NCBI RefSeq assembly: GCF_029227915.1
Contig: NC_079887.1
Location: forward strand, 22,253,650 to 22,317,649
DNA length: 64,000 nt
Direction: 5' to 3'
From: Hydractinia symbiolongicarpus
Taxonomy: Eukaryota > Cnidaria > Hydrozoa > Anthoathecata > Hydractiniidae
Shown here: positions 25,008 through 38,000 of the stretch, piece by piece
Layout of the letters: each line of letters starts with the position of its first letter
Position numbering within the stretch: position 1 is the first letter of the stretch
Translations under genes and position numbers: made by a program
The notes under the pieces: model-generated
The model's input: only the letters and a program-made list of their open reading frames with translations
Told to the model about the DNA's origin: nothing
Database searches by the model: none

Positions 25008-26096
25008 AATTTTATTATTTTAAAGAAAGAACTTTTGGAAGAGGAAAACTAAACAAAAACTAGTTTTTTAAAAATCTGTAAAAACATGATCTAATATTGC
25101 GATTTCGCAAGAGCGTAATTTTGCAAAATGGTGAAAATTCGCTAAACTTAAGTCGGCTAAATAGAAATCCTGAAATTTTAAGCATTTTTTCAAATTTGGC
25201 ATCAATTTATTAAATCGCAAAACTTAATTCTCCCGAAAACTACTCCCCTCTCTTTAAGTTGGTTGTTATAAAAGACGAATATTCGATTTACTTTTAACTG
25301 TTCGTTTGAATATTGATTGTGCATCTACACTACAAACATTTTAGGTCTTTCGTTTAAAAACACATTGAAGAAAGTCGAGATTTTTGATAAATGCACATGA
25401 AAATCTAAGACTCTGACCTTTTTTTCGCGATACAAGCGGAAACAGAAATTAGGACCAAGGAAAGGTGCATTAGTACTTTCTGAATCAGTAACAAAATAGT
25501 AGAAATAGCCTCCTAAAAACATTTGAACGCTCAGAGTGCAACTCCGGCTTTAGGCATAAAATGACCCATTATATCACCGGTGAGGACGTTCCCACTGACG
25601 CCAAAACTAAAGATGAAAAAAATTTTTGTGGATCGCTTTTATCGCCATCAATTGGTTTATATGCAACGGTCTCCAAATATTTTGAATTTATCAGAGTTGG
25701 AATTCTCCTGCCAGGGGGACGCACTATTTCATCTATTTTCCGCGAAAACGTTCATAAATTTTGAGATAGTTACACCTTGTTTCCGTTTGACTTTATTTTA
25801 TACTATAGCGCAAAAAGCTCAAGCGTTTCTTGTTACCTGACAAAATTAGACATTTAGCTTTCATGGTAATACAACCATAACGTCATTTGGCATGGTACTT
25901 ATATCAAACTATCAAAGTGGAACTAAAACATGATAGGTAGAAAGAAGCAGAGTTCCGTATGCTAACTTAGACATTCAATCTTTTATACTTTATTTCACTC
26001 GCCCCTCTCAAAATTCAAGTTAGGTGTAGTGCGCTGCAACACACAAGAAACCACCACACAGTTATACGATTTGGTTTCATTCGACAATATATAAGT
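25008..26096. other. Intergenic between convergent SLC35G-like and eIF3c genes
   Basis: About 1.1 kb between two 3' ends. The reverse complement of TTTATT at 25989-25994 gives AATAAA about 100 bases beyond the eIF3c stop. Frames near 25561-25840 are short and unlike any family I know. Confidence 0.5.
25989..25994 (-). promoter_or_regulatory. Candidate polyadenylation signal of eIF3c
   Basis: AATAAA on the minus strand about 103 bases downstream of the eIF3c stop codon at 26097-26099, a plausible distance for a short 3' UTR. Confidence 0.5.
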
Positions 26097-29000
26097 TTAC
26101 AATTCCATATTCTTTCCTTGTCTTCGTCCGCCATGGAAACGATCTAAAAGAAAAACAAAAGTGTTTTACAACACATACACTGAAATATTTCAAGAAAAAA
26201 AATGGGCATACTAATCTCTAAAAATATTTAGAAGACATTTTTAAAAAAAAACATGGTCTCTTGCGAAAGTTTACACCATCATTTTTTGCCTTTTACTGGT
26301 ATTATATGGAAAACTCACTTCTCGTTTGTGATTGATTCTTTCCCCCTTGATAGCCTTGAGTTTTTTCGCGTTGAAAAATAGGTCCATACTTGAAATCTAA
26401 AATTCTTTCGTGATGTTCAACTAACGTATTTAGCTAAAAAAAAAAAAAAAAAACAGATAAATACTTTATGTTTCAATTGCTTTCATATTCAAAACACGAA
26501 ATAGTTTTGAATAACTCCTAACAAACGCAGTTGATCTTCCATTTGTGCAAATGCGACATTAATATCTACGATCAAGTCACTGACGTTCAAATGGAGAATT
26601 GCTACAAAACGAATTGCAAAAACACCGAAGCAGAAAACGTTAATTCCAGAAATTATCAAGAAAATTTGTGCGTAAGAACTCCATAGATCCTTTGCGCATA
26701 TTCATCAGATTGTCTTGTGTAGAATTCAAACAACACTATTATTATTATTATTATTATTACTATTATTTACCCAGGATAGCCTCTTCAGTTCCTATTGGTA
26801 CTGCTATCAACGAGGGTCCTGCGAAGGGGGTCCTAGCGCATTTAAAGCTCCCATTTGAGCTACGAAAGTCGTGGAAGCACAGCAATCGCTCGACTAGACA
26901 ACCGCCTAAGATATCAATCCTATTCTCATGCTGAGCGCTAAGCAGAAAGGATAGATTCACACTTTTATAGTCTCTGGCATGACTCGGCCGGGGTTTGAAC
27001 CCAAGACCTCCCGCACTGAAAGCGAACGCTCTACCACAAGGCTATCAGTCGGTATCAGTAGATATCGGTATCAGTAGATAAGTAACAAAAGCCGTGCATT
27101 TTTGGAGCTGGTTAATTCTAAAAAGGTTAACAAATCAATGTTTTGGGGAGCCCGAGAAGTGTTCCAATTGCTTTCATATTCAAAACACGAAATAGTTTTG
27201 AATAACTCCTAACAAGAGCAGTTTTGATCTTCCATTTGTGCAAATGCGACATTAATATCTACGATCAAGTCACTGACGTTCAAATGGAGAATTTCTACGT
27301 GGGGTGCAACTAATTTTATGAAAAATAAAGTTATTATATTTCCTAATTATTCAATTTCGCGATTACGGTATTCTGCATCATGCTTTCCATATCTACTCTT
27401 GAAAATTTGGAGAGTATATAATCTGTTATTTTATTTCGCGGGTGTTAATAGAAATTGTGAATTTTTGCACCCACGAACTCTAAAAGTGATTTTTCAAATT
27501 AGGATACAAGTCCTAAAATTCCTTAATTTTCCATAATTCTGTTTAAAGCTCTCCGATTTTTCAGTTTTGTTGACAACCCTGGTAAACCAAACACAATGTT
27601 ATAACTCTCTCCCATAGTTCTGCTTACCTTATCAGACAACTGTAATGTAATACTTTGTAAGTAAGTTGGTTCAGCACCGTGATGGAGTACAAGCGTTTGA
27701 GTGGGCTCATCCCAAGAGGCCTGCAAAAGGACAAATTTGTTATTAATGTGAAATTGCCATAGTAAAGAAAGACATGAGAAAAAGATGAGAGTAATCCAAG
27801 ATTGAAACACATTTTAATGTTGCGTTTAGCCAAAAAGATTGTTAATGTTTTCCTACCTGCAATTCTTCATTGATAATCATCTTACTGATGGTACTATGAA
27901 CAACTTGAGGAGGTAGATCAAACATCTCAGCTAAGTTGTGCATACTAAAAAACATGATATTGAAGAACAGATATATAACAGCGAAAGCTTGTATGTCAAA
28001 CAAAACCTTGGTGTCCTAAGTCAATACATTCAAACCTCTTTCTGAAATTTGCTCCTTATTCGAAACTTAACTACCTTGAATTTTCAACTATATATTTAGT
28101 CCCCAAGACCAAAATTGCAACAAGTGTTGAATGTATACTGCAAGCCATGTTAAAAATTTATTAGGATGCTGGAAGTGGTAAAATTAACATTCTCTGTATT
28201 TGACTCTCATAGAATTTGCTAACATTTATTTTACCTGCTTTCAAATTGTCACAGTACTTCGGTAGGAGCCGTTCGTTGTCCACAGTTACTTTGGTTGTAA
28301 TAAATAAAGATTGAAAATAAATAAATTTATAAAAATATACCTGATTGAATCATAAACTTTGTTATACGTAAACAAATATGTTCGTAAACTCTCTTCTTGA
28401 ATTTTTCTAGAAATAAAAAAGAAGAAGATTATTTCACTAATTGATTTTGCAAATTCAAATTCGCTAAAACATTTCTCCGCCACGTCGTACAACGAAGCGA
28501 CACAAGAGATATCTTCAATTGCAACACAAATTTAGATTTTGTTTGAAAAAAAAGGTTTAGAATGCCTGTAAGTGTTCCAATTGCTTTCATATTCAAAACA
28601 CGAAATAGTTTTGAATAACTCCTAACAAGAGCAGTTGATCTTCCATTTGTGCAAATGCGACATTAATATCTACGATCAAGTCACTGACGTTCAAATGGGA
28701 AATTTACCTTTGAAATCACGTACAGCTACGGTTTAATAAAAACATTCGTTTTGAAAGGCGTTGTCTAATGTGTAGATGCGGTAACTCACTTGCCACAACA
28801 TGCTTGTGCTTTACATTGAACCAACTTATTTATAAATATGAAACGTATTTCGAAACACTTGCCACCTCGATTGACTTTTCAATAGACTTTTTTTAAAAAA
28901 ATGTTCCAATTGCTTTCATATTCAAAACACGAAATAGTTTTGAATAACTCCTAACAAGAGCAGTTCATCTTCCATTTGTGCAAATGCGACATTAATATCT

Positions 29001-32000
29001 ACGATCAAGTCACTGACGTTCAAATGGGGAAAGGGCGACGTTTTATTTGAACTCCAACTGTGAAAAAAAACAAATATTACCTAGTTAACATAGCTTTTAC
29101 TCCTTCTGCATTAGGGAACAATTCCCAACAAGACACAGCAAGGATGTTTTCCTTGCATTTCTTCCAATCGCCCTTCATCATGGCTTTCGAAGCAGCAACA
29201 ACATGATCTCTCATGCTTTCCGGTAGACCTTTAATACAAAACAACAAAGTGAATGGCAATAATTGAAATTGATCGTTTACATATTGATATAGTTTGGAAA
29301 CCTACCAACGAGTGCTTGTTTTGCACTCAAACGAAGTTGATATCGAAAACTTTTGCTGATGATTCTGCGGTTGTAATCATACTCGTGAGCTAAAGATAAC
29401 ATGCATGGAAATTGTTACTTAGCCAAACATATATATACGATCATTTTTTTGAAAAATTATTTTCAAAAAATGCAGCTAAAGAGTTTTATATAAGAATGTC
29501 TAGTGAGATCTTGTCTGTTGCAATTCAGCTCGTTGTACATACAGTCTATGATTAATTCCTATTTGACAAGATGCATTTTCAAGTTTCCTATAAACCTTAT
29601 GATAAAAGAAAAAGATCAGTATACGATATTATTTACTCACCTGCCATATAAGGTACTTCCAACAACATTGCAGAAGTTAAATAAACGCACTCAAGCAACT
29701 CTAGGTTGATGTGCATGTGAAATGGAAGCTAAAAATATAATAAATGAAAAGGATAAGGGTTCTTTTGAATTAGTCTCTGAAGACAAAAGTGGTATACTTA
29801 AAGACAAAGAAAAAAGCTATGGGATATGTTCCTCTATAAGAATGTATTTCTATTTTTGTTAATAGAAAAAAGAAAATTACCATTCTTCGCTTATCTATTT
29901 TTTCTTGTTCAGGAGAACGTTCTACATTCTTCAAGTTCATCAACCCTTGCGCCAACAGCTCTTTAGCACGACCTGTTGCTTGGATGTCTTGTAGAGCTGT
30001 ATGAGCATCCCTTATCATACCATGTCGGAACGCGCACAAACCAAGTTGAACCATAGTTCGATTATATAATATCTAAAACATTATTAGCCAGTTTAGAGTA
30101 TTCCTTATACTTTTACCATTTAAAAAATTAATGCATGTTGAATGTGAATTTAAACTTATTTTATTGAAATAAATATTAAAATAATAGAAAATATTTTATT
30201 GAAAATATTGCACATACCTGGGTTAACACGTCAGAATATTGGATATTCTCCTGCAAATGTGAGATCAGCATTAAATCTCTAGCTTCATACCATCGATCGT
30301 GTTTTGCATGATGAAATATATGACAGAGCATAGCTCTCGTTCGAATACGATCAACTCCATTTGAATAAATATATTTACACATTCTGTTAAGCATTGCAGC
30401 GTCATCAGAGATTTGTTTTGTTTCAGTCATGACTTTCTCTTCTGTGGCAGCCTCAACTTTCTCTTCTGTAGTAGCCTCGCCTTCCGTAGTAGCCTCACCA
30501 TCACCAGAAGTTGCCTCCTTCTTTTCCTCTGTTTTATTTTCAGTACCTGCTTCTTCAGCTCCTGGCTCTGCATTAGCACGCTTCTCCTCCCCTGATTTAA
30601 TTTGTTTGTGAATTTCACGTAGTTCTTTAATGTCTAATTTGTAGTAAGTGTGTTCGATTCGTAACAAATATATTCTGCACAGATTTTCCGCTGATGCATC
30701 ATTTTTTTCATTGAAATCAAGATACTTGTCAATCAAACCAACAACCTTGCCTTCATCCTTTAACCTATCATCAAGAAAATCCAATTTATAGTTCATTATT
30801 CTTCGAGTTGATTATTTGAAAAAAACATTTTTAGGTTTGAGCTAATGCAAGTATAAATTGGTCAAATAAAAAACTAAAGCTTAACCACAAAAAAGCCAAT
30901 AAGACTTTGAATCTTAAGTTATTTGGTTAGATCCTCAATCTTTAGCAGTACTAATTTTTGCTGATGTCAGATTCTCTAATTTTCAATTTTTTTGACCTTC
31001 CCAAATTGTAAAACAGATTGTTCTATAATGCGAACAACACTGTAATAGTTGTGGTTAGCACATTTGTTTACTCCGACTACAATGCTGCTAAAAGAAAACT
31101 TTTGCAGTGTGAATAATCTGCAAAGCACTGACCAAGTGATGCCCTTTTACCATTTCGAGAAATAGCTTAAAACATGTCATCACAAACATTATGGGTGCAT
31201 TCCATTAACACATAAGTCGTTAAATTTAATAATTTTACTCAAAATTCTGCTGAATCTATTTATTTAACTATGTTTTCAAGTTAAATTAGTACTTGAGTGA
31301 AATAGTCACTTAATTAAATTAACAACTCAAAGGTTTTTAAAATAAGTAATTAACAACTGACGCAGCTAAAAAAATATTTTATCAACAATCAATTCTTCTG
31401 ATATTTAAATTAAAACCTGTGAAACAGAAGATGGAAAAAATGCTTGGAACGATGAAATGCCCCTTACGTTAATTGATTTATACGAAGTGGACATTGACAA
31501 ATTTAAAAACCCGAGATTTAGGAAAGAAAATATATGAAAAGGTATGGCCCACTAGATTAAAAATGTTCAATACCTCCGTGGAGTAGATTTTCTTTTCTGA
31601 CTTTGTACAATGGCGTGCAAAGTACCAGGTTCTTGTCAGAACGTACACAAAATGAGTTGACTGTTTGAGAAAATCTGGAAGTAGAAGCAAAGTTTGTATA
31701 TTTTTCGAAGAAATGCAAGAAGTCATTGGTAAGCGCCCGATGTTATTTTGCCCACAACCTGCAGCTCAAGCAGTAGGAATAAAGTCAGAAAAGAATTATA
31801 GAAAATAGAAGAGGGACAGGAAGATGATATTAAGTTAATAGTTAAAATAAGTTTTAATTCGTAATTATAAAATATTAAATTTTTTTGCAATGCTAAGTCA
31901 TCTTTATGGTTGAGATCTCCAGCTGTCATCCCATATACCACAAAGTTGTAACTTCATCTTTATTGATAATTAGAAAATTTGTGCATTAGTGCAAACTGCA

Positions 32001-35000
32001 ATTACAAATGTTGGAATTTCTTCAACATTAAAAATATTGACAAATTGCATTTGAGGAAACCTAGACTAAAGCATGAAGAAAAACAACCTTTTTTACTAGC
32101 GTACGTTTCGTTGTGGTTCTACGGTGTTTCTACGATGCTTTTTTAGGTATATGATCTTATGTTAATAGCACCAACAACTTCTTCCAACTCACGCATTCTC
32201 AGAAAACCACCACTGATTTCTGACAAGTCCTCAGGAGATGGTCAACAAACAAACAAATAATTTTTTCAATGATCCCTTGAACAACGCGTCTGATAACGTG
32301 AAATATTGATGACTTTGTTTGGTTAAATTTGTTGCTTATTCGCACTAACTGTTCTTTTCGTGAAGCGAACAACAAAAAGACACAAATTGGTTTATTGACC
32401 ATATATGGGAAGAATAACAATAATGTCATTCAAGCAAGAGATTGATTGTTACCAACAGTATCAAGCAACATCCCTCAAATTGTTTTTATAGCATAACATA
32501 ATCCCCCCTTCATGACAACTGATTGTGTCAGAAGGGTCTACAAATATGCATTTTTATTTAGGATTTTGCAAGACTTATATCTATATATATCTACTGGCAA
32601 ATCGAACATAGTTGTACCTTTGCTGTTTTTCTGTAAAGTTTCTAATATTTTTGTTAGGGGACATGTGGTTTTATGGTGTTCATACGGGTGCTTTTTTATG
32701 TATATGACCTTACACGTCAATAGGACTAACAACTCCTTATAACTCACAGATTATAAGGAAACCACCACTGATTTCTGACAACTCCTTGGGAGTTGGCCAA
32801 CAAACAAACAAATAATTCTTTTAATGGTAGCTCAAACCTGTCTAATAATTCCAAATATTGATGACGTTGTTTAGTTAAATTTGTCGCTTATTTAGATATT
32901 TGTTACTTTAGGAGATTTTTTTTCTGAAAAAAAAAGAGAAGCAGTGAAGAACAACTCCGTAAGTTTTTTCACTGATTCATAGGTCGCGCGAAAATGCATT
33001 TCGAATACACTTGGTTGTTATCTAAAAACATTTACTACAAAATGCACAAGTTCAATAATCACTTTTGCAAAGCATTTTTAAAATATTTCACTTGTTTTAC
33101 TTCACCTTCACGTACAGAAGAGAAAAAATCATCATATGGAAGAACTTTCTGCCATAACTGATGCAACCATCATTCGTTGCCGTTGCGCAATTGCCATATT
33201 TGTTTTGATTATGTCGTGTTTCCCATGTATTTGAATAAATTACGGAACATGTAAAAACAAGATAATTTATGAAACCCTCGCATTGCATTTCATGGAAAAT
33301 TTGAGAATCTTGCATATATAGCTCATTCCGTTTTGTAAAAATGTATGTACTTTGAGGTAAGCCGATTTAGCTCGTTGTGATATTTTTCGGAATTTTTGTG
33401 TTAAATGGAATGCACCCTACGTCTCGCATCATAGAATCAAAACTTAACACTATATTTTTTGTAACGCAGAACTCCTTCTTCACTTACTTTTCAATATATT
33501 CAGGTGAGTGACCATCTGTGCTTTGTAAGATCTTACTAAATTCCAAATCTACCCTTTCTAACAAAGTCACTGGATCTTCCTGCAATATGTAAGGTCTTGT
33601 GGTATCCTATAAAATAAAAAAAAACAGAGAAATGTTTTTATATTGTGTTTTTGTTACAACACGAGTATATTTATAAAATTTAAATGAATGGAAAGAACTA
33701 TAATTATTATTCTCAAAATTGTTTTAAGTAACCGATGTAAGTATTACTGGTTTTAAAACATAGCAGTTTTGCTTCTGAAATAAATTTAAATTTAAATGAA
33801 AATAATTGTTCTTGTTAGACCAAAGTTACTTTTCTAATTAGTAACAGCTTGTCCCTCAGTGACAGCTTGTGCTTCACAAAATTTACTGTGACAAATTTTT
33901 TTTTACAATTTTTCTACTTCAACTAAATTTGTTTTGAACTTTCTGATAACCCTGTCAAACTATTGAATTTTTTTTATACTTTCCATTCTGTTTGTGCTTG
34001 GATAATAAATAAACATTACAAACCTTTCAACACTGGCCATATGCCCGGTGTTCTGTTTGTTCAAAAAGCTGCAACTAAGGCCCAGATATTTTACAAATCG
34101 CTACCTTAGTTCTAAAGGGGCCTAAGTCCAGGTCCCCCAAATTCTAAAGTCCATTTTTATTAAAATTGAGAATTTTGATTCTTCTGAATCTCTGGATCGC
34201 TGGCTTTCTTTTGATGTGTCTGATGTATGGGTTTTGAGGTTAGAAAGTCTTAAAAATTGATAACAAACCTTTGATAAAAAACATATTTAATTTTAAAAAG
34301 GCCTAAGTCCTTTAAGGTTTAATACATATGGGCCTAAGTCCATCTGGATGAAATGCTTCAGTTTTAAAAAGGCCCAAGTCAATGGGAAAGGGCTTAAGTC
34401 CATATTAAACTTAATTTAAATAAAAACAAAAGGACCTAAGTCCATTTATTTTTTAACAGCCCAGCATTATGGTTGGTTGTGAGTAGATGAAAAAATTGAA
34501 TATAGTGTATTAATGATCCAATGGTGATAAAGAAAAGCAACAAAATCTGCATAGTGTATTTTCATACGTGGTTAAGTCCTTATAGTTTAAATTAGTAAGC
34601 ATTAAAGAGGCTTAAGTCCTTTTTGTTGTTTTTACTTGGTAGCACATGATTTATTTATTTTGCCAATAACAGCTTTTGATCCAAGAAACAAAATCATAAT
34701 CATGGATTTCAGAAAAGTTTTACTTCCATACCTAAATATTAAAAACTAGTCTATTAAGCCCGTAGAAAAATCCACTTAGGCAGGATAACAGAGAAAAACA
34801 ACCGTCATTTAAATTTTGCTGACGTCAGCAGAGACCAGTCAGAACACAAAAAAAAGAATTTTCAGAACTTTGTATGCCTGTTGCCTTCATTGTATGGATC
34901 TGAAAACGCTGATCAAAAAATGTATAGGATCAAGAAAATGTATAGGATTGTGTACTTTTGACAAACGGATGCAGAGATATTAGGGTTTAAAGGTTTTTTG

Positions 35001-38000
35001 ATGACGTCATTAACCCGTCCGTTTCGAAACGGGTTCGGTGAACCGGGTTTGGAAAACTTACCCAAATTGGTCCCAGGTAGTCCCAGTAGCAGGAGATGAC
35101 GTCAGTTATTTCCACCCGTTTCCAAGTTATTTAGCCTTAAATTTAAAAGTGCAATGCAATGGCTTCACTAATCCTAATACACTTTCCTTTGGCGTCTGTC
35201 AAAGTTTGGTAATTTACAGAAAACATTTACAGGCGATGTTTTAGAGACTTTATTAAAGAAATTCTATCCACTTTGCAAAAGTGACAGACAGACAGACAGA
35301 ACTGGTGTATAATTATGTAGATGACTTCAGAATCAAGTAAAAACTTTAATTGCAGTTTTCTCAAAATCAAGAAAATGGACTTAGGCCCCTTTAGAATTAA
35401 GGCTCTCAGGACTTAGTCCCTTTTAGAATTAAGGCACTCAGAACTTTAGCCCTTTTAGAACTAAGGTAGCGGAATATTACCAACAAGAAAATGATAAATG
35501 CTGAGTAGCATAAAATAATAGTCCCTTCTAAATAAAATCCTAGAACTCTGATCAGATATACTAGCTAATATTAGGTTTTAAAAAGCCCAGATCAGTTTTT
35601 ATTAAAAAAATTACCGCCATGAAATACTTTCTGCCCACTTAAAAGACTGGTTCATTATTTTAATATTGCTCATCTGTCACCAAATCGAAAATCAAATTAT
35701 TGCTATGGCCTTGGGAAAGACAGAAAATCATAGAAGGCTTCGAAAAAGTATGTAGTATGCACATCTACTATTTTAAATGTTTCCTGATGTGGACATTTGC
35801 TATTTTGGACAAAATTAAAATGTAAATTAAATTAAATTCTAAACTTTGCTACTCTGAAAGAGAAGAATATAAACGAAATTGGTGTAAAGATAACATCAAA
35901 CAAAATACATTTCAGAAGCATGTATTAGCAACAAGGGGAAAAAATTAAGGATAACAACAAATATCATTTAAGCAAGAGATTGATTGTTACTAACAGTATC
36001 AAGCAACATCCCTCAAATTGTTTTTATAGCATAACATAATCCCCCCTTCACGACAACTGATTGTGTCAGAAGGGTCTACAAATATGCATTTTTGGGAAAA
36101 ATTCAAAGCAAGGCCAAATAGAAGGTAAAAAAAATGAAATAATAATATAGTATTACCTCTACGTTCTCCTCCACTGCTTGCTGAAATAATATATCTGAAT
36201 TGTTGATGATAGTGTCATAAATTTCTTTGGTAACATCAAGTAATCTTAAAAAAAAAAAATTGGATTTAGAATTAGCATTTTATTGTAGGTTAAAAAACAA
36301 AAGTAAAAAAAGCTGACCGATTCCACATGTCAGGTTTTAGTGCTACATCGGTTCCAGCTGAAGAATCCATAATGGCAGAAGCAATATTAAAAAGAAGTTT
36401 TAGAGACATTGCCGGTCCTAAGTTATGCTTTTCTGAAATAGACTTCAATTCAACAAAGTAATCCACTTGTTCGCTTCTGTCAGTTCCTTTTTTGCCACGC
36501 ACAGCAAGAATTTCATGAAATTTTTTCATTACAGCTTGATGATTAATTTCTGTATCTTTAGGAAAAAGCACTTTCATTTTATCGCTCTGTTTTAAGACTT
36601 GTGTCCAGCCCTCTTCTTTTGCCTTCTTTTCAGTTTTATCAGATCTGTCTTTCTTCGCACGCTTTGTCCCAGTTTTATCTTCTTTCATGCTAATAACAGA
36701 AAGGAAAGGCTGGTGAGAATGTCAATTTTTTTAAAAAAACATTTAAGCGTAAACGTCAGTTCTTACGTTGTGGATTTCAAGAACATCCAAGCTTCATATT
36801 GTCTTCTACCACCTTCTGTAAGTTCATCGTCACTTGACGAATCTTCATCAGAGTCTGTACCAAAGAAATCATCGCTATCATCATCATCTTGATTGATCTA
36901 AATGGAAATGCTGGAAGTTTATCAGAGCAGAGAATTTTTTTCGATAATAACAATAAAATAACAGTTTTATTAAGGGGGTCATCTACAAATTTCGTACGAC
37001 AATTTATACAAATATATACAAATTTAATTGCTTATAATTTGTATATGTATTTTATACGAAATATTTTCCAATACGAATTGCAATACAAATTTTTAAACGA
37101 ATGGCCATACGAATTTAATTTTCAATATAATTTCTTCATAGAAATCTAACTTTTCGCTATACAACTAGCCTTGAAATAAACATTAACAATTTCTAAACGC
37201 CGTTCTTAATAGTTCAAATGATTAGAACTTACAAACAACCATCTCTAAACGCTGTTCGTGCGAATTTTGAAGGATTGGTACTTATAAACAAAATGATTAA
37301 ACTTTCAATGTGATATTAAATAATATATCTCACCGCTTTTCGTTCTTAAACATTAAAAATACGATCTAAAAAAGTATTTCTATCGCCGCTTTTCGTTCTT
37401 AAACTTTTAAACACGATCTAACAAAGCATTTCTATCACCATTTTTTGTTTTTAAATTTTTAAAACATGATCTAACGAAGCTTTTTTATCGCCGTTCTTCG
37501 TTCTTAGGTTTTTAAAAGGCGATATAAAAAAGTTACGTACGCTTACATCTGGAATGTGCTGTATTTATATAAGATTTGTACGATTATTTTTAAAAAAACC
37601 CATACGCATTTAATGATAAAACACTCATCTAATTAAAAATCAAAAATTTTTGTTTTACTGTTCATACGAATTTAAATAATGTATGGCAAAAAAAAAATTC
37701 GTATAGCATATACAAATTTTTTTAATACGAATTGCTAGTAATTTTGTAGATGACCCCTAATTCTTTATCTGCCACCACCAACACAATAATTAGTTTCATT
37801 TATTAACAAATGTTTACATATCAGACAAGCAATTATTTACCGGTTTTGAAACTGTTGCTTTTGAGGTTCTCTCTTCTTCATTGTCTATAAAAAACAGAAA
37901 AAAATTACTTCGTGAATTGAACAGCTTTGTAAAATGAAGACAAAAAAGAATAATCCTAAGAGAAGATAATTATGTTTACCAGGTGACTGACAGACGTGGT

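Larger units (their letters stand above)
31193..33417. mobile_element. 2.2-kb element with GGGTGCATTCCATT terminal inverted repeats
   Basis: The left end GGGTGCATTCCATTAACACA and the inverted right end TGTGTTAAATGGAATGCACCC face each other within the eIF3c intron 30801-33487. No target duplication is clear and no transposase frame is present. The element encloses family D copies 1 and 2 and family B copy 1, but not family B copy 2. Confidence 0.6.

Noticed and set aside
25561-25840. Overlapping frames of 67 and 86 codons between SLC35G-like and eIF3c
   Set aside because: Two phases of the same DNA, neither with a recognisable motif or upstream exon.
26981-27052. A tRNA gene on the minus strand
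   Set aside because: The A and B boxes are good but the acceptor stem pairs at only four positions and a SINE body with an AAT tail follows.
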